Below, piece after piece: positions 10,426-22,085 of a DNA stretch of 64,000 nucleotides; position 1 is the stretch's first letter; every line of letters starts with the position of its first letter. The stretch spans positions 62,726,642 to 62,790,641 of the forward strand of contig CM055099.1 in NCBI GenBank assembly GCA_029204225.1, in the 5' to 3' direction. This DNA comes from Diphasiastrum complanatum (Eukaryota; Streptophyta; Lycopodiopsida; Lycopodiales; Lycopodiaceae). A model generated the notes under the pieces. The model did no database searches, was not told the origin of the DNA, and was given only the letters and a program-made list of their open reading frames with translations. Both the position numbers and the translations under genes were made by a program.

Positions 10426-12985
10426 TGAAAGGTTCAACCTCAAAGATCCGTCTGATCAACAAGTTTAATGGAGATGATTTCCACATGTGGAAATTTAAGA
10501 TGAGGATGATCTTAATCAAGAAGGAGCAATGGGATATGTAAATGGTTCAATAGCCAGACCGGCAGAACCTGAATTGCTCCTAGCATGGGAAGCAAAGGAT
10601 GGCAAAGCATTTGCCATCATATCCTTGAATCTGAAAGACACTCAGCCTTGCTCACGTATCAAACAACACCACCTCCAAAGAAGCATAGGATATCCTAACA
10701 AGTATCTACAAGAATTCAGACGTATCGACTTGTCTCTTTCTGAAGAAGAAGATACTTACACTCAAGATGAGCAAAGGCACCTCAGTCAGCGATCACCTGA
10801 ATGAAACTAGTCTTCCATCCTCCTATGACAACCTAGTATTGCTTCTGAGCAATACTCCTGCGCTCTCTCTCCAGAAGCTGACAACAAGCCTATTGTAAGA
10901 AGAAGTCAGGAGAAAAAGCTTATCCACAACGAGTACCAAGTCAATGGCATTGTACTCTAATAAGCAGCAGTCCAAGAAGAAGAAGAACTTCAAGGACAAG
11001 AAGACGAAGGTAGAGCAGCCAGTCTCAACGCAACAACAACAACAATCAACAATCACCAAAGACCAAACTCTTTTACAGGTATTGCAAAAGATCCAATCAC
11101 GACATAAAGGATTGTCACATCCTCAAGCACAATGAAGCGAGGAAAAAGATGCAGCAGCACCAAGAGGGAAGCTCTGACACTCTCAGAAATCCACAAGAAG
11201 AGGACAAGATGTGGATGCTACAAGATCAATCAAGCAGAGATGCCTATCAATGGTATCTTGATTCAGGTGCTTCACGGCACATGACGCTTGTAAGAACCTA
11301 TTTTCTACTCTCACGACAACAAATTCAAAGTACATTTCTTCGGCGACTCAAGTTCACACAAGGTTGAAGGCCAAGGTTCCATTCAACTGCAGTTCCCTGA
11401 AGGCATCACTAGACAGCTAAATGGTGTACTTTACGTACCCAAATTAACAAATAATTTATTATCTATTAGCAAGATCACTGATCAAGGTTGTAGAGCTTTG
11501 CTTACTGCTAGTCTATGTACTATTTTTGGTGAGAACTCCAATTAAATCCTCTCTGCACACAAAGAAGGAAATTTGTATATTCTGAGTCACGATTATGCAC
11601 TTTCTGTGAGTAACTCTGATGCTCATGTTTGGCATCAAAGACTAGGTCATTTAGACATTCATTCAATCTTGTACATGTATCATAACAAATTGGTCAAGGA
11701 TATGAATATCAATGTTGTGTCTATAGCTAATCAGACTGTCTGTGAAAATTGTTTGCTAGGGAAATAACCTAGAACAAAATTTCCAAGAGGACAAGCCAGG
11801 AGAGTGAAGTCCATTCTATCACTGATTCACAGTGACTTACGTGGTCCTTTGAGCATACCCTCTTTCAGTCAAGCTCTATATTTCATTACATTTATTGATG
11901 ACTTCTCCCGGTTCACCAGAGTCTTGTTCATAAAGAACAAGTCAAAAGCATTCAATTGCTTCAAAGAATTCAAGCAATATGCTAAGAATCAGACTGGTCA
12001 AAGAATAAGGCCCTGCGGCCTGATTCAGGGGGAGAGTACTTATCAAATGAAATGGTGGACTACTTATCATCATGTGGCATGCACCATCAGTTCACAACCA
12101 GCTACACTCCACAGCAAAATGGCATAGCTGAGTGAAAGAACCGAACACCATTGAAAGTTGCATGATCCATGACTATCAATGCTCAATTACCCCAGAACTT
12201 TTGGGCTGAAGAAATTTCTACAATCTGCTATCTGCAAAATTATTCTAGCACAAAGGCAGTCAACTCCAAGACACTCTTTGAAGCCTACTACGGCTACAAA
12301 CCAAGTCTAAAACATTTATGTATATTTGGATGTCTTTATTATGCTCAAATTTCATCTGATTTGAGAAAGAAGTTAGACCCAATAGGCTGTAAGTATATCT
12401 TTAACGGCTATGTCACACAAGGCATATCATATCTATGATGTTGATACAGGTCAGATCTCAGTCAGCCATGATGTTGTCTTTCTTGAAGACAAATTCCATG
12501 ATTTCAAGAAGAAGCAGCCAATGCAGGAGTCTATCACAGCAGCTCCATTCTCCATCGATAGGCATCGACCTACGAATGTCTAAATGTAGGAGTTTGTCCC
12601 AACAGCTCCATTTACCATCGATGGGCCTAGACCCACAATTGTTGAACCACAAGCTAAACCTATCTCAGTTACTTATCCAAGAGAAACATCCACTCAAGCA
12701 CCTGCAGTTCGAAGGTCTGAAAGACAACAACAACAAGCTGATCGTTTTGTTCCTCAGGCGTTCATCAGTCATGATGAATTTGCCACTGTTGTAGAAGCAT
12801 TGTCAATTTCCAATGCAGATGAATGGAAAGTTGTCATGGATGTTAAGTACCATTCCTTGATGAAGAACAAGACCTAGAGTCTTGTTAACCCTCCTATAGG
12901 TATTAAACCTATTGACTCTAAATGGATCTTCAAGCTAAAGCTTAAGCCAGGCGGATCAATATCCAAATGGAAAGCTTGTTTAGTG
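10426..12985 (+). pseudogene. Copia D: gag, protease, integrase, start of RT
   Basis: The frame starts MKGSTSKIRLINKFNGDDF (10426), a typical Copia gag N-terminus, and is broken from about 10540. Order seen: degenerate zinc knuckle with CKRSNHDIKDC (about 11070-11115, first Cys replaced by Tyr), protease YLDSGASRHMT (about 11253-11286), GAG-pre-integrase VWHQRLGHLDIHS (about 11628-11668), integrase LIHSDLRGPL and FITFIDDFSRFTR (11820-11920), FWAEEISTICYLQNYSS (about 12200-12250), RT start SKWIFKLKLKPGG (12920-12956) and KWKACLV (about 12967-12985). It stops exactly where element E begins. The RT resumes at 22086. Several stops and frameshifts; not functional. Confidence 0.85.
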
Positions 12986-13817
12986 TGTGGAAAAAGTACA
13001 AAAACGACCAAGAGTGGATCCTAATCTAATCCTCAAGAGGGATTGGTTGTCAGATTACTTGATCTATCAATCTACTTTAGATTAAGATCAATCTAGATCA
13101 ATTCTAGACACCAAATCCTAACAAGAACAATCATTGATTGAAGGTAAGTGTACTTTATGGTTTCACACGTGTGAAACACTGTCTGAGTACGGACTCCAAC
13201 CTGAAAATCAAGTACACATTGATAGAACCTCAAAACAATCAAAACAAATGTAGACAAATGGAGAGAATCACTCAAAATTGCTTCCAAAACCAAGATTGGT
13301 GTCTCACAATAATTATGGCCAAATGTGGCTCTATATATACAATAAGTGGGAGCTCGTGATACTGATCATCCCTCTGATCCCACATGTGTGAAGGTGCTTT
13401 GTCATATGATGATTCATCATGCAAAATTGACACTTGGACAAAACCTTCTATTTTGAGCACTTTTGTTCCATTTTCCTTCTATATGGAGATCTACTTTGAA
13501 ATCTTCTAGAAGTCAAAATTCGCCTACTTCAGCTTATTCCAGACATGTGAGCTGTCCTCTACACATGTGATATGACACCTAACCAAAGGATGTGGCTCAT
13601 GCAATCAATAGATTGATGTCATGTGTCATATGTCTAGAAAACTAGTTTTTGGCCTTTTTAGCCAATAGAACTTGAATTAAATCATATGTACAACCTATAT
13701 GATTATGGTACATGACAAGTACATTATTTTAACATGTGGGAATAGGCTCCACACATGTGTGTTTATCTATATACAAAATTTTTGGCCTCTACCAAGCTTA
13801 TTTTTGCATTTTTCACA
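12986..13817 (-). repeat. 3' LTR of Copia E
   Basis: 832 bases, TGTG...CACA ends, nearly identical to 21254-22085. It contains a perfect 16-base palindrome TTTCACACGTGTGAAA at 13161-13176 and further ACATGTG copies near 13381, 13543, 13561, 13732 and 13752. TATATATA near 13331 is a possible promoter box. Confidence 0.95.
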
Positions 13818-13956
13818 CTCCTCCTCAAAAATCTAGCTTGGTAGTCTAGCTTGATGGAAAACATGATGATCTTGAACTTGACTCCATGGGCTGAATTGGT
13901 CTTTGCTAGTTCAAAAGGTGTGAAGATCAGCCAATGAGCTTGATGTTGATCTGAAA

Positions 13957-14561
13957 TCACCATATCCATGATAGTGCTTCTTTGATGTTGACATCTTTGA
14001 TGAACTTGAGAGCTTTGCACCATCCTAGCATCTTTGAAATTGATTCCTTCCAAATTTCATGTAGATGCTTGACCTTGAGGCTTGCTTCTTCACATGAGAT
14101 ATGCTCCTCTTTCCCTTGAAATGTGAGCCACATGGGTTCAACCATGTTTCTTGAGTTTCTTTTTGGAATCACAACTTGAGAAGGTCTCTCCTCCTCAAAA
14201 CTTGGCACACTTGAACCTTGAGATGACTCCTTAAGATCCTCTTCATGATGCTCCTTCTTGATGGAAATCCGAGACCTCCATGTCTCATAATGATCACAAC
14301 AAGTATGACCATTCAATATGCACTTCCTATGATTATCAAGATTACTTATGCTAGAAACATAAGTCCAAAAATCACCACAACTTGGCATGATTTTTCCAAT
14401 ATTGAAATCAAAAGGTATCTCCATCTCAATAAGGCTAACTACTTGCTTATGGATATAAGTGTCCACTTTGAATGCTTCACTTATTCTCATAAGAAGTTTA
14501 CAACTTGTCTTCAGGATTGAAAACATACAATTTTCATCTTTATGAATAAACACATCATTCA
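13957..14561 (-). pseudogene. Copia E: distal internal part, linker-like frame
   Basis: Open frame of about 200 codons on the minus strand, ending at the F insertion. It includes SFEEERPSQVVIPKRNSRNM followed by EPMWLTF (about 14110-14190), which resembles the linker before Copia RT (compare RRSSREKAEPLRLTY in element B). No RT catalytic motif, integrase or RNase H follows. The frame continues across F into 18882-19661. It looks like a rearranged non-coding filler derived from pol. Confidence 0.55.
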
Positions 14562-15252
14562 TGTGAAAAATTGCCTACATTGGCAAATCTAGCCATGTAG
14601 AATATTGTACATTTTGTCAATATTGTTTGTTGGTTACTTGAATGGCCAAAGTGCCACTTGTACATACACACCTAAAGTAGGTTACCACGAGTCAAGAGGA
14701 GTGGTTGTGTCTATTTGGTAGTGATTCCTACTTTGTAGGATCTAGACCATGATTTATGATGAGATTTGTACCTACCATGCACCGACCAAGCATGACTCTT
14801 GGATCTAGGCTAGGGTTTTCACATTAGGGCAAGAAAGTGGAGTCTACTTCCTTATTACATGCTGGATTTTCACCTAACTTTGCAAAGGAAGTGTGTTTTA
14901 CTATGTATTTCCATTCTCCATAGTGAGAAGATAGAAACTTTTTGGAGCCTCAAGGAGAAACTCGAGTTTCCTCTCATTGTATGGTGATTACTCTACTTTT
15001 CCAATGAAACCCAGCTTTGGCACTTTGTAAACACTATCTACAGGCCGTACTACAGCCTTATTTCCACACGTGTGGAGTTGGATTAGGCTATTTGATCAAT
15101 GCTTTGATTGTCTCTACTTGTTTCCTATCAAGCTGCTAAACTAGATCTTGTTTTCTGATGACTAGTTTCTGATAGATTGTTTAACAAGCATACAATCACA
15201 TTGTGGATCATTCAAAGATCCATTTATGGTTCTTAGTACTGTACTTTTCACA
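14562..15252 (+). repeat. 5' LTR of Copia F
   Basis: 691 bases, starts TGTGAAAAATTGCC and ends TTTTCACA. It includes the 12-base palindrome CCACACGTGTGG at 15064-15075. It abuts the primer site at 15253. Confidence 0.96.
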
Positions 15253-15265
15253 TGGTATCAGAGCC
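15253..15265 (+). promoter_or_regulatory. Primer-binding site of Copia F
   Basis: TGGTATCAGAGCC, complementary to the 3' end of plant initiator tRNA-Met, directly after the 5' LTR. It is followed by about 640 bases of leader with no gene. Confidence 0.95.
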
Positions 15266-15907
15266 AAGTACAAGGCCATTGATCTGTGTTTGAATCTAAT
15301 CCAGTTTTAGCAGGTTTTGGTGCAAAAAGCTAGTATTGGAAGGGCGAGCTGGTATCCAGGTTTTGGTGAGGGGATTTGATCCCAAACTTTTTCAAGATCA
15401 AAATCCATACTGTTCACACGTGTGGGCATCTCTGAACCAGCATTTAATAACCCATATTCATTGGATCATAGAAAATTCATATGGTGTCAGTTTGATGTAA
15501 TTTTTGGTGCAAATCCTAGGATAACCTACCAAGACCACTTGCCATTGATTAGTTTTGAATTTGTTTCATGAAAACTAACTAATCTAGGCTGATTTTAGAC
15601 CTTCTTAAAGTGGAAACCAGGTCTTGAAAGTACATCAAAGTGAATGAGAGAGATAGAGTCAGTTTTTGTCCAAGAATAGCCAAGATTGGCAAGATTTGCT
15701 TGAGTGTAGTTTTCATCTCATCTTATCTTCATTCCAGCTTGTGAGGGAGTATAGAACTGTGATTACAAATCCATCTGTTGGATTAGAAGTCAACATTTGA
15801 GTGAAACACTGCAAGTTAGAAACCTTTGTGAGTTTCAGGTCCAAACAAATCTATATCTTGTGTGTAGAATCTTGCTAGTAAGATGAGATGACTGGGAGCC
15901 TACCTTC

Positions 15908-18189
15908 TAGAAGCTAGTGAGAGGTTAAATTCTACCAATTATGCTATTTGGAAAGTCAGAATGGAGTCACTAATGGTGCTCCAGGATCTTTATGAGTTTC
16001 TAATAGATGATGAAGATGAACCTCTAGGTGCACAGGAATTAGTGAGATACAAGAAGAGGTCTAGGCTTGCACTTCACTGTATTAAGATGAATGTAAGCAA
16101 TGATCTTTTAAGGGAAGTATCATCATGTAAGAGTGCTAAAGAGGCTTGGGAATCTTTAAAATCTATCTATGAGTCTAGTAACACTTCGAGGGTTCTCATG
16201 CTTAGGAATCAGATTCTACAAAGCATGAAGAGGAGTGATGAGAATGCACAAGATTATGTGCTAAGAATCAAGTCTCTTAATAGGGAGTTAGCTTCCATTG
16301 GAGAGAAGATTCAAGATAGTGAGCTTGTTTAGATTGTCCTAAATGGTCTAGGGAGTGGCTTTACAAATTTGGTCCAAAGCTTTGCAATCCAAGACACTTT
16401 GCCTACTATAGAAAAGCTACACAGTGTATTAGTAGCTGAAGAGTGTAGGATGTTGCATACCAATGCAAGAATGAATGCTATTTCTCTGCAGGATGGTGAT
16501 GAGAAAGCTAATTTCTCATTCAAAAGCAAGAAGAAGACCAATGGCAAGAAGAAGCACTTAAAGGAGACCAAGGAGGAGGATGAGGCTTCAAGCTCAAAGG
16601 GCAAGATCAAAGACAAGTCCAAGTACAAATGTTTTTTCTGTGGAAAGAAAGGACATTTTGCATCAGAATGTCTCAAGAAGAAGAAGGCACAAGAGAGCAA
16701 ACAAAGCAACATTGCACATCAAGAGGAAGAGGAGGATGAAGAGTCATCCTTGATGGTTTCCAACAAACCACCATCATCCAAGAGCAACACCAATGATTCT
16801 TGGTGAATTGATAGTGGGGCAAGTTCCCACATGACATATCAAAAGGACATATTCTCCACCTTACTTTCTTACAATGACTTAAATAGATCAATCTATACTG
16901 CAAGTAGTCAAGAATGTAAGATAAGTGGAATAGGAACAATTCCCTTGTATGTGGGATCATCCAAAAGGATGAATCTAGATAATGTTCTTTATGTTCCTAA
17001 GTTAACCAAGAATTTGCTTAGTGTTGGCCAGTTAATGGATAATGGCCTAGATGTACAATTTAAGCATGGAGTTTGTTCCATCCTTAGAAATGATGAATGT
17101 ATAGCCAAAGGCTTTAAGCAAGGTAGATTATTTAAGCTTGATGCTAATATTGCAGTGGAGAGTGTTAACTTGGCAAAGGTGGAGCTATCAAAGGTGGAAC
17201 TGTGGCACAAAAGGTTGGGCCACCCCAACTACAAAGCCATGGAATCTATGGCTACAAAGGAGCTTGCAGTTGGACTCCCCAAGCATTTGTCAAAGTGTGG
17301 GAAGAGATGTGAAGCATGCAGCCTCTCAAAGGCTCACAAGCTACCCTTCTCAAGATCTACATCAAGATCAAACTCTCTTCTTGAACTCATCCATTCGGAT
17401 GTTCATAGTTTTTCACATGAGTCTAATGGTGGTGCCAAGTACTATGTAATCTTCATTGATGACTATTCTAGATTTTGTTGGATGTACCTCTTGTCTAGCA
17501 AATCAATGGTGTTTGATTCTTTTGTAAAGTTCAAGATTTTGGTAGAAAATCAGCTTAGTACCAAGATTAAGGTATTAAGGTAAGCCAATTCATGCAAAGT
17601 CCTCTAGTTTCACATTGGAAGATGGCCAAAAGAGTTCTTAGATACATTTCATTCACTAAGAATTTTGGTATTTTGTATAGAGGAACTAATCTTGGCTTAA
17701 GAGCCTATAGTGACTCGGATTTTGCAGGTGACAAAGTGGATAGAAGATCAACAATTTGCCACCTTTCTATGTGATGGAGTAGTATCATGGCTTTCCAAAA
17801 AGCAAGATACCATCTCCCTATCTTCCACAGAATCCGAATACAACTCCTTGACATCAACATGCAAGGAGGTCTTGTGGCTCAAAAGGCTATTGGTGGAGCT
17901 TCATGTCATGGAGGAGGAGATCCCTATCATCTATTGTGACAACCAATCAGTCCAATCACTTGCAACTAATCCTACATTCCATGCAAGGAGCAAACACATC
18001 GAAATTGCTCATCACTTAGAGAGAAAAAGTGCAAGCTAAAGAGATCAAGCTCCAACACGTGCCATCATCAAGTTGCTTGGCTGATTTGTTTACTAAACCT
18101 TTACCTAAAGATTCATTTGTCAAGCTTAGATCTTCAATTGGAGTTATTGATAGAAGCATTGTGATCTCCAAGGCTAGATTTGAGGAGGA
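15908..18189 (+). pseudogene. Copia F: gag, protease, partial integrase, RNase H
   Basis: Gag begins with LEASERLNSTNYAIWKVRM (about 15908-15962); the expected ATG is out of frame by one base. Order: gag, in-frame TAG at 16330, zinc knuckle CFFCGKKGHFASEC (16630-16671), TGA at 16804, protease IDSGASSHMT (about 16807-16836), GAG-pre-integrase LWHKRLGHPNYKAMESM (17200-17250), integrase FIDDYSRFCWMYLL (17452-17493) ending at KIKVLR (17582). Then RNase H directly: FMQSPLVSHWKMAKRVLRYI (17588-17648), AYSDSDFAGDKVDRRS, SSTESEYNSL (17822-17850), HARSKHIEIAHH and CLADLFTKPLPK (18075-18110). The junction near 17583 removes the rest of integrase and all RT catalytic motifs. Only a few stops are present. 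Confidence 0.9.
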
Positions 18190-18190
18190 G

Positions 18191-18881
18191 TGTGAAAAAT
18201 TGCCTACATTGGCAAATCTAGCCATGTAGAATATTGTACATTTTGTCAATATTGTTTGTTGGTTACTTGAATGGCCAAAGTGCCACTTGTACATACACAC
18301 CTAAAGTAGGTTACCACGAGTCAAGAGGAGTGGTTTTGTCTATTTGGTAGTGATTCCTACTTTGTAGGATCTAGACCATGATTTATGATGAGATTCGTAC
18401 CTACCATGCACCTACCAAGCATGACTCTTGGATCTAGGCTAGGGTTTTCACATTAGGGCAAGAAAGTGGAGTCTACTTCCTTATTACATGCTGGATTTTC
18501 ACCTAACTTTGCAAAGGAAGTGTGTTTTACTATGTATTTCCATTCTCCATAGTGAGAAGATAAAAACTTTTTGGAGCCTCAAGGAGAAACTCGAGTTTCC
18601 TCTCATTGTATGGTGATTACTCTATTTTTCCAATGAAACCCAGCTTTGGCACTTTGTAAACACTATCTACAGGCCGTACTACAGCCTTATTTCCACACGT
18701 GTGGAGTTGGATTAGACTATTTGATCAATGCTTTGATTGTCTCTACTTGTTTCCTATCAAGCTGCTAAACTAGATCTTGTTTTCTGATGACTAGTTTCTG
18801 ATAGATTGTTTAACAAGCATACAATCACCTTGTGGATCATTCAAAGATCCATTTATGGTCCTTAGTACTGTACTTTTCACA
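18191..18881 (+). repeat. 3' LTR of Copia F
   Basis: 691 bases with the same ends and palindrome (18693-18704) as the 5' LTR, with about 8 substitutions (for example TGGTTGTGTC against TGGTTTTGTC). It is preceded by GAGGAGGAG and followed by the ATTCA duplication. Confidence 0.96.
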
Positions 18882-19661
18882 ATTCATGATCTTATTGAAA
18901 CCAAAAGATCCTACATTATGAAGATATTTCCATTTCCTTGACTTCATAACTAATTTAAGCTTACAAGGAAAACATATTTTGCTATCTTTTAAGGCATCAC
19001 ACTCAACTAGTATTGACTTAATCCACCTTTGAGATACAAAAATCTCTTCAAAGCATAATGGTTCTTCATAAGTTGACATGAGAGCATAAATGAAACCATT
19101 TTCATTTTGTGATTGCTCCTTATTCTTGATTGATTTCTCTTGGATAATAACAATAAGTTTGAACTTGTCCAAAGTTACAAGCAAAATACTTTCCAAGGAC
19201 ATAAAATAAATCCAAGTTACTTTCATGAAAGTGACATCTATCTTTGCATCTTGAACCAAACAATGCACTTCCAAATGAAAAATTTCAAAATATTCAACAT
19301 GTGTTGTGATGGACTCTTGAAGACAAATCTTGCAAGTCCTTGTGAGACTCCAAGCCTCATTCACCTTTCCACAAAGGAAACACCTTTCCTTGGACTTGTC
19401 CTTTTTGTATTTGCATTTTGAACTTGAAGCTCCATCCTTCACCTCGGCCCCCTTGCTTTGGTTCTCCTTGGATGGATTGGTCTTCTTTTTGTAGCATCTT
19501 GAGAAAAAATATCCTCCCTTGCCACAAAGGTTGCACTCATGATCTTTTCTTTCCTTCAATAGGATGCCACCTATTGATGCCATGTGAATAAAAACTTGTG
19601 ATATGATTCTACAAATGTAATTTGTGACTTTCAAGAGACTAGATTTGAACATCTTCAACAA
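18882..19661 (-). pseudogene. Copia E: gag end with degraded zinc knuckles
   Basis: Minus-strand frame (about 260 codons to the F boundary). Near its start are CNLCGKGGYFFSRC (zinc knuckle with His replaced by Tyr), a Lys/Ser-rich stretch and a half knuckle KSKERCFLCGK, which match the gag tails of elements B and F. Further on, EEPLCFEEIFVSQRWIKSI resembles the start of Copia RT. Protease and integrase are absent between them, so a large internal deletion has fused gag to a scrap of RT. F entered this frame at ATTCA. Confidence 0.65.
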
Positions 19662-21240
19662 TCTAGAAGGATCTACAAAAGATCTAGCTCACAAACCTAA
19701 GAATCAATCTTCACAATAATGACTAGTCACTTGGAAACTTTGCTTTGATCACTAAGACAAAAGCACACAATCTTTTAATCAAATCACAAAAGAAATCAGA
19801 TCCAATCCTTTATTGGACTCATCAAATACCAATGACTCTTTCTTTTGAAAGTTGAAATGGATATGAAAAAGATTTGACACCTAGATTTTCCTTTTCACTT
19901 GACTAGTTCTCTCAACACTTGAGATTCTTGAACAAAAGATGGGTTTTGTTTCAAATACATGAAAATCGAACTTAATCACTTCTTTTGGACTCAGTCTTGA
20001 CCCAAATAATCTCACTCTTGAGATTTAGAATGAATTTGATTTGATAAAAACAAACTATACCACCAATTTTTCACAAAGCTTAAAAATTAGACAACTAGAG
20101 ATTCACAAAGATCTCAACCATACATGAATACTCAAATATGGACTCCTCCTCATTCTAGACATCAAATGGGATCACAAATTGACCCTCACACTCTCACAAA
20201 GAAAGTTGAATAGAACTAATTTGAGTTTCATACATACTATGTCAATTTTTGCTCAATAAATTGAATTCAATCACTCCTATTGGATTCCACCAATTACTCT
20301 ACCTTTTAAGACTCGGAATGAAATTCAAAATCAAACGTTGTGATTTTTCTCACTAAGATATTGTGCTTCAAAGAGCTAATGCCACTTAGAAAGATTTGAT
20401 CACCTAGGAGAATACAAATTCTCCACCAATAACAACACAAAATGAGCTTCTAGATCTTGCCTTCTACAAAGGAATGAACTCTTAGAAAATTGGATCTCTC
20501 TCTACACATTTGCCATAGACACCTTAATGACTCTTTTCAAACCTCACAAACACTCAAAAAAATTGAGTAGGATTGAATAATGTGACTTGGATCTCCATCT
20601 CTTTTTTAGAACTCTCAATTTAAGCCAATCTATGTCAAATTCTACAAAAGATTTGCATAGATGCTCTATATGCACTAGAAACTCTCAAAAGTTTCACTTG
20701 GAGGACAGATCCAAGGATGTTTTCTAGCAAATTTATGCTTCTAAACTTGACCCTATCACTCTTGAACAAATCTAGAGTGATGGTACAATGGATTTCAACC
20801 TCTCACCTTGCATATCACTCCTTAATCTATGATTTTTAGCAAAATATCTCTCAACTTCAACATGCACTCAAAAAATCAGAGATAATCAATTAATGCACCT
20901 AATTCAAACTTCAAATTTAATTTCTTGGCTGATCTAATCCAAGAACTAATCAAGGCATTAGATTCTCTATAGAAAATGCTTGATTTTGCACCAAAAATCA
21001 CTCAAATTGAGTATGTGAGTCAAATTCTACAAATTTTTGAAATTTCTCAGTCAAAACCGGAGATGTACGGCCTCACACGTGTGAAAAGTGTTCCTACAGC
21101 CCACAACAAGTTTTGGACCAAAAATTTTGAGGATAGCTATCAAATCCAACTCGCTACACAAAATTTGACTTCCAAAAAACTGCTAATTTTGGCCTTGATT
21201 TGGATTAACCCTATCAATTTCAACAAAACCTCTTGTACTA
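19662..21240 (-). other. Leader of Copia E; no gene
   Basis: About 1.6 kb between the primer site and the gag remnant. It is AT-rich with many short stop-filled frames. A palindromic CACACGTGTG occurs near 21074, the same motif as in the LTRs of E and F. No recognisable protein or RNA gene. Confidence 0.6.
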
Positions 21241-21253
21241 GGCTCTGATACCA
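21241..21253 (-). promoter_or_regulatory. Primer-binding site of Copia E
   Basis: The plus strand reads GGCTCTGATACCA, so the minus strand reads TGGTATCAGAGCC, a perfect Copia-type initiator-tRNA-Met primer site. It abuts the LTR with no spacer and fixes the orientation of E as minus. Confidence 0.95.
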
Positions 21254-22085
21254 TGTGGAAAAAGTACAAAAAGGACCAAGAGTGGATCCTAATCTGATCC
21301 TCAAGAGGGATTGGTTGTCAGATTACTTGATCTATCAATCTACTTTAGATTAAGATCAATCTAGATCAATTCTAGACACAAAATCCTAACAAGAACAATC
21401 ATTAATTGAAGGTAAGTGTACTTTATGGTTTCACATGTGTGAAACACTGTCTGAGTACGGACTCCAACCTGAAAATCAAGTACACATTGATAGAACCTCA
21501 AAACAATCAAAACAAATGTAGACAAATGGAGAGAATCACTCAAAATTGCTTCCAAAACCAAGATTGGTGTCTCACAATGATTATGGCCAAATGTGGCTCT
21601 ATATATACAATAAGTGGGAGCCCGTGGTACTGATCATCCCTCTGATCCCACATGTGTGAAGGTGCTTTGTCATATGATGATTCATCATGCAAAATTGACA
21701 CTTGGACAAAACCTTCTATTTTGAGCACTTTTGTTCCATTTTCCTTCTATATGGAGATCTACTTTGAAATCTTCTAGAAGTCAAAATTTGCCTACTTCAG
21801 CTTATTCCACACATGTGAGTTGTCCTCTACACATGTGATATGACACCTAATAAAAGGATGTGGCTCATGCAATCAATAGATTGATGCCATGTGTCATATG
21901 TCTAGAAAACTAGTTTTTGGCCTTTTTAGCCACTAGAACTTGAATTAAATCATATGTACAACCTATATGATTATGGTACATGACAAGTACATTATTTTAA
22001 CACGTGGGAATAGGCTCCAAACATGTGTGTTTATCTATATACAAGATTTTTGGCCTCTACGAAGCTTATTTTTGCATTTTTCACA
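21254..22085 (-). repeat. 5' LTR of Copia E
   Basis: 832 bases, the same length as its partner at 12986-13817, with about 19 substitutions and no obvious indels. It is preceded on the plus strand by GGCTCTGATACCA, the complement of the primer site. One base of the 16-base palindrome is changed here (ACATGTGT at about 21434). Confidence 0.95.

Larger units (their letters stand above)
14562..18881 (+). mobile_element. Copia element F, complete ends, internal deletion
   Basis: LTR element with all structural marks: a perfect 5-bp target duplication ATTCA (14557-14561 and 18882-18886), two 691-bp LTRs differing at about 8 positions, primer site TGGTATCAGAGCC (15253-15265), gag to RNase H remnants and a purine-rich tract (GAGGAGGAG at 18182-18190). 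The internal region is only 2.9 kb because the integrase C-terminus and most of RT are deleted near 17583. The low LTR divergence and clean target duplication make it the youngest element of this nest. It must have moved with enzymes from another element. Confidence 0.95.
12986..22085 (-). mobile_element. Copia element E (minus strand), interrupted by F
   Basis: LTR element bounded by two 832-bp LTRs (12986-13817 and 21254-22085) that differ at about 19 positions by eye. On the minus strand the primer site TGGTATCAGAGCC is the complement of 21241-21253, and a GAGGAGGAG polypurine tract precedes the 3' LTR (complement of about 13818-13826). AGTG flanks both ends (12982-12985 and 22086-22089), a likely part of the target duplication within the RT frame of D. 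Without F the internal part is about 3.1 kb and holds only gag and linker remnants, so E was probably non-autonomous. Confidence 0.88.
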
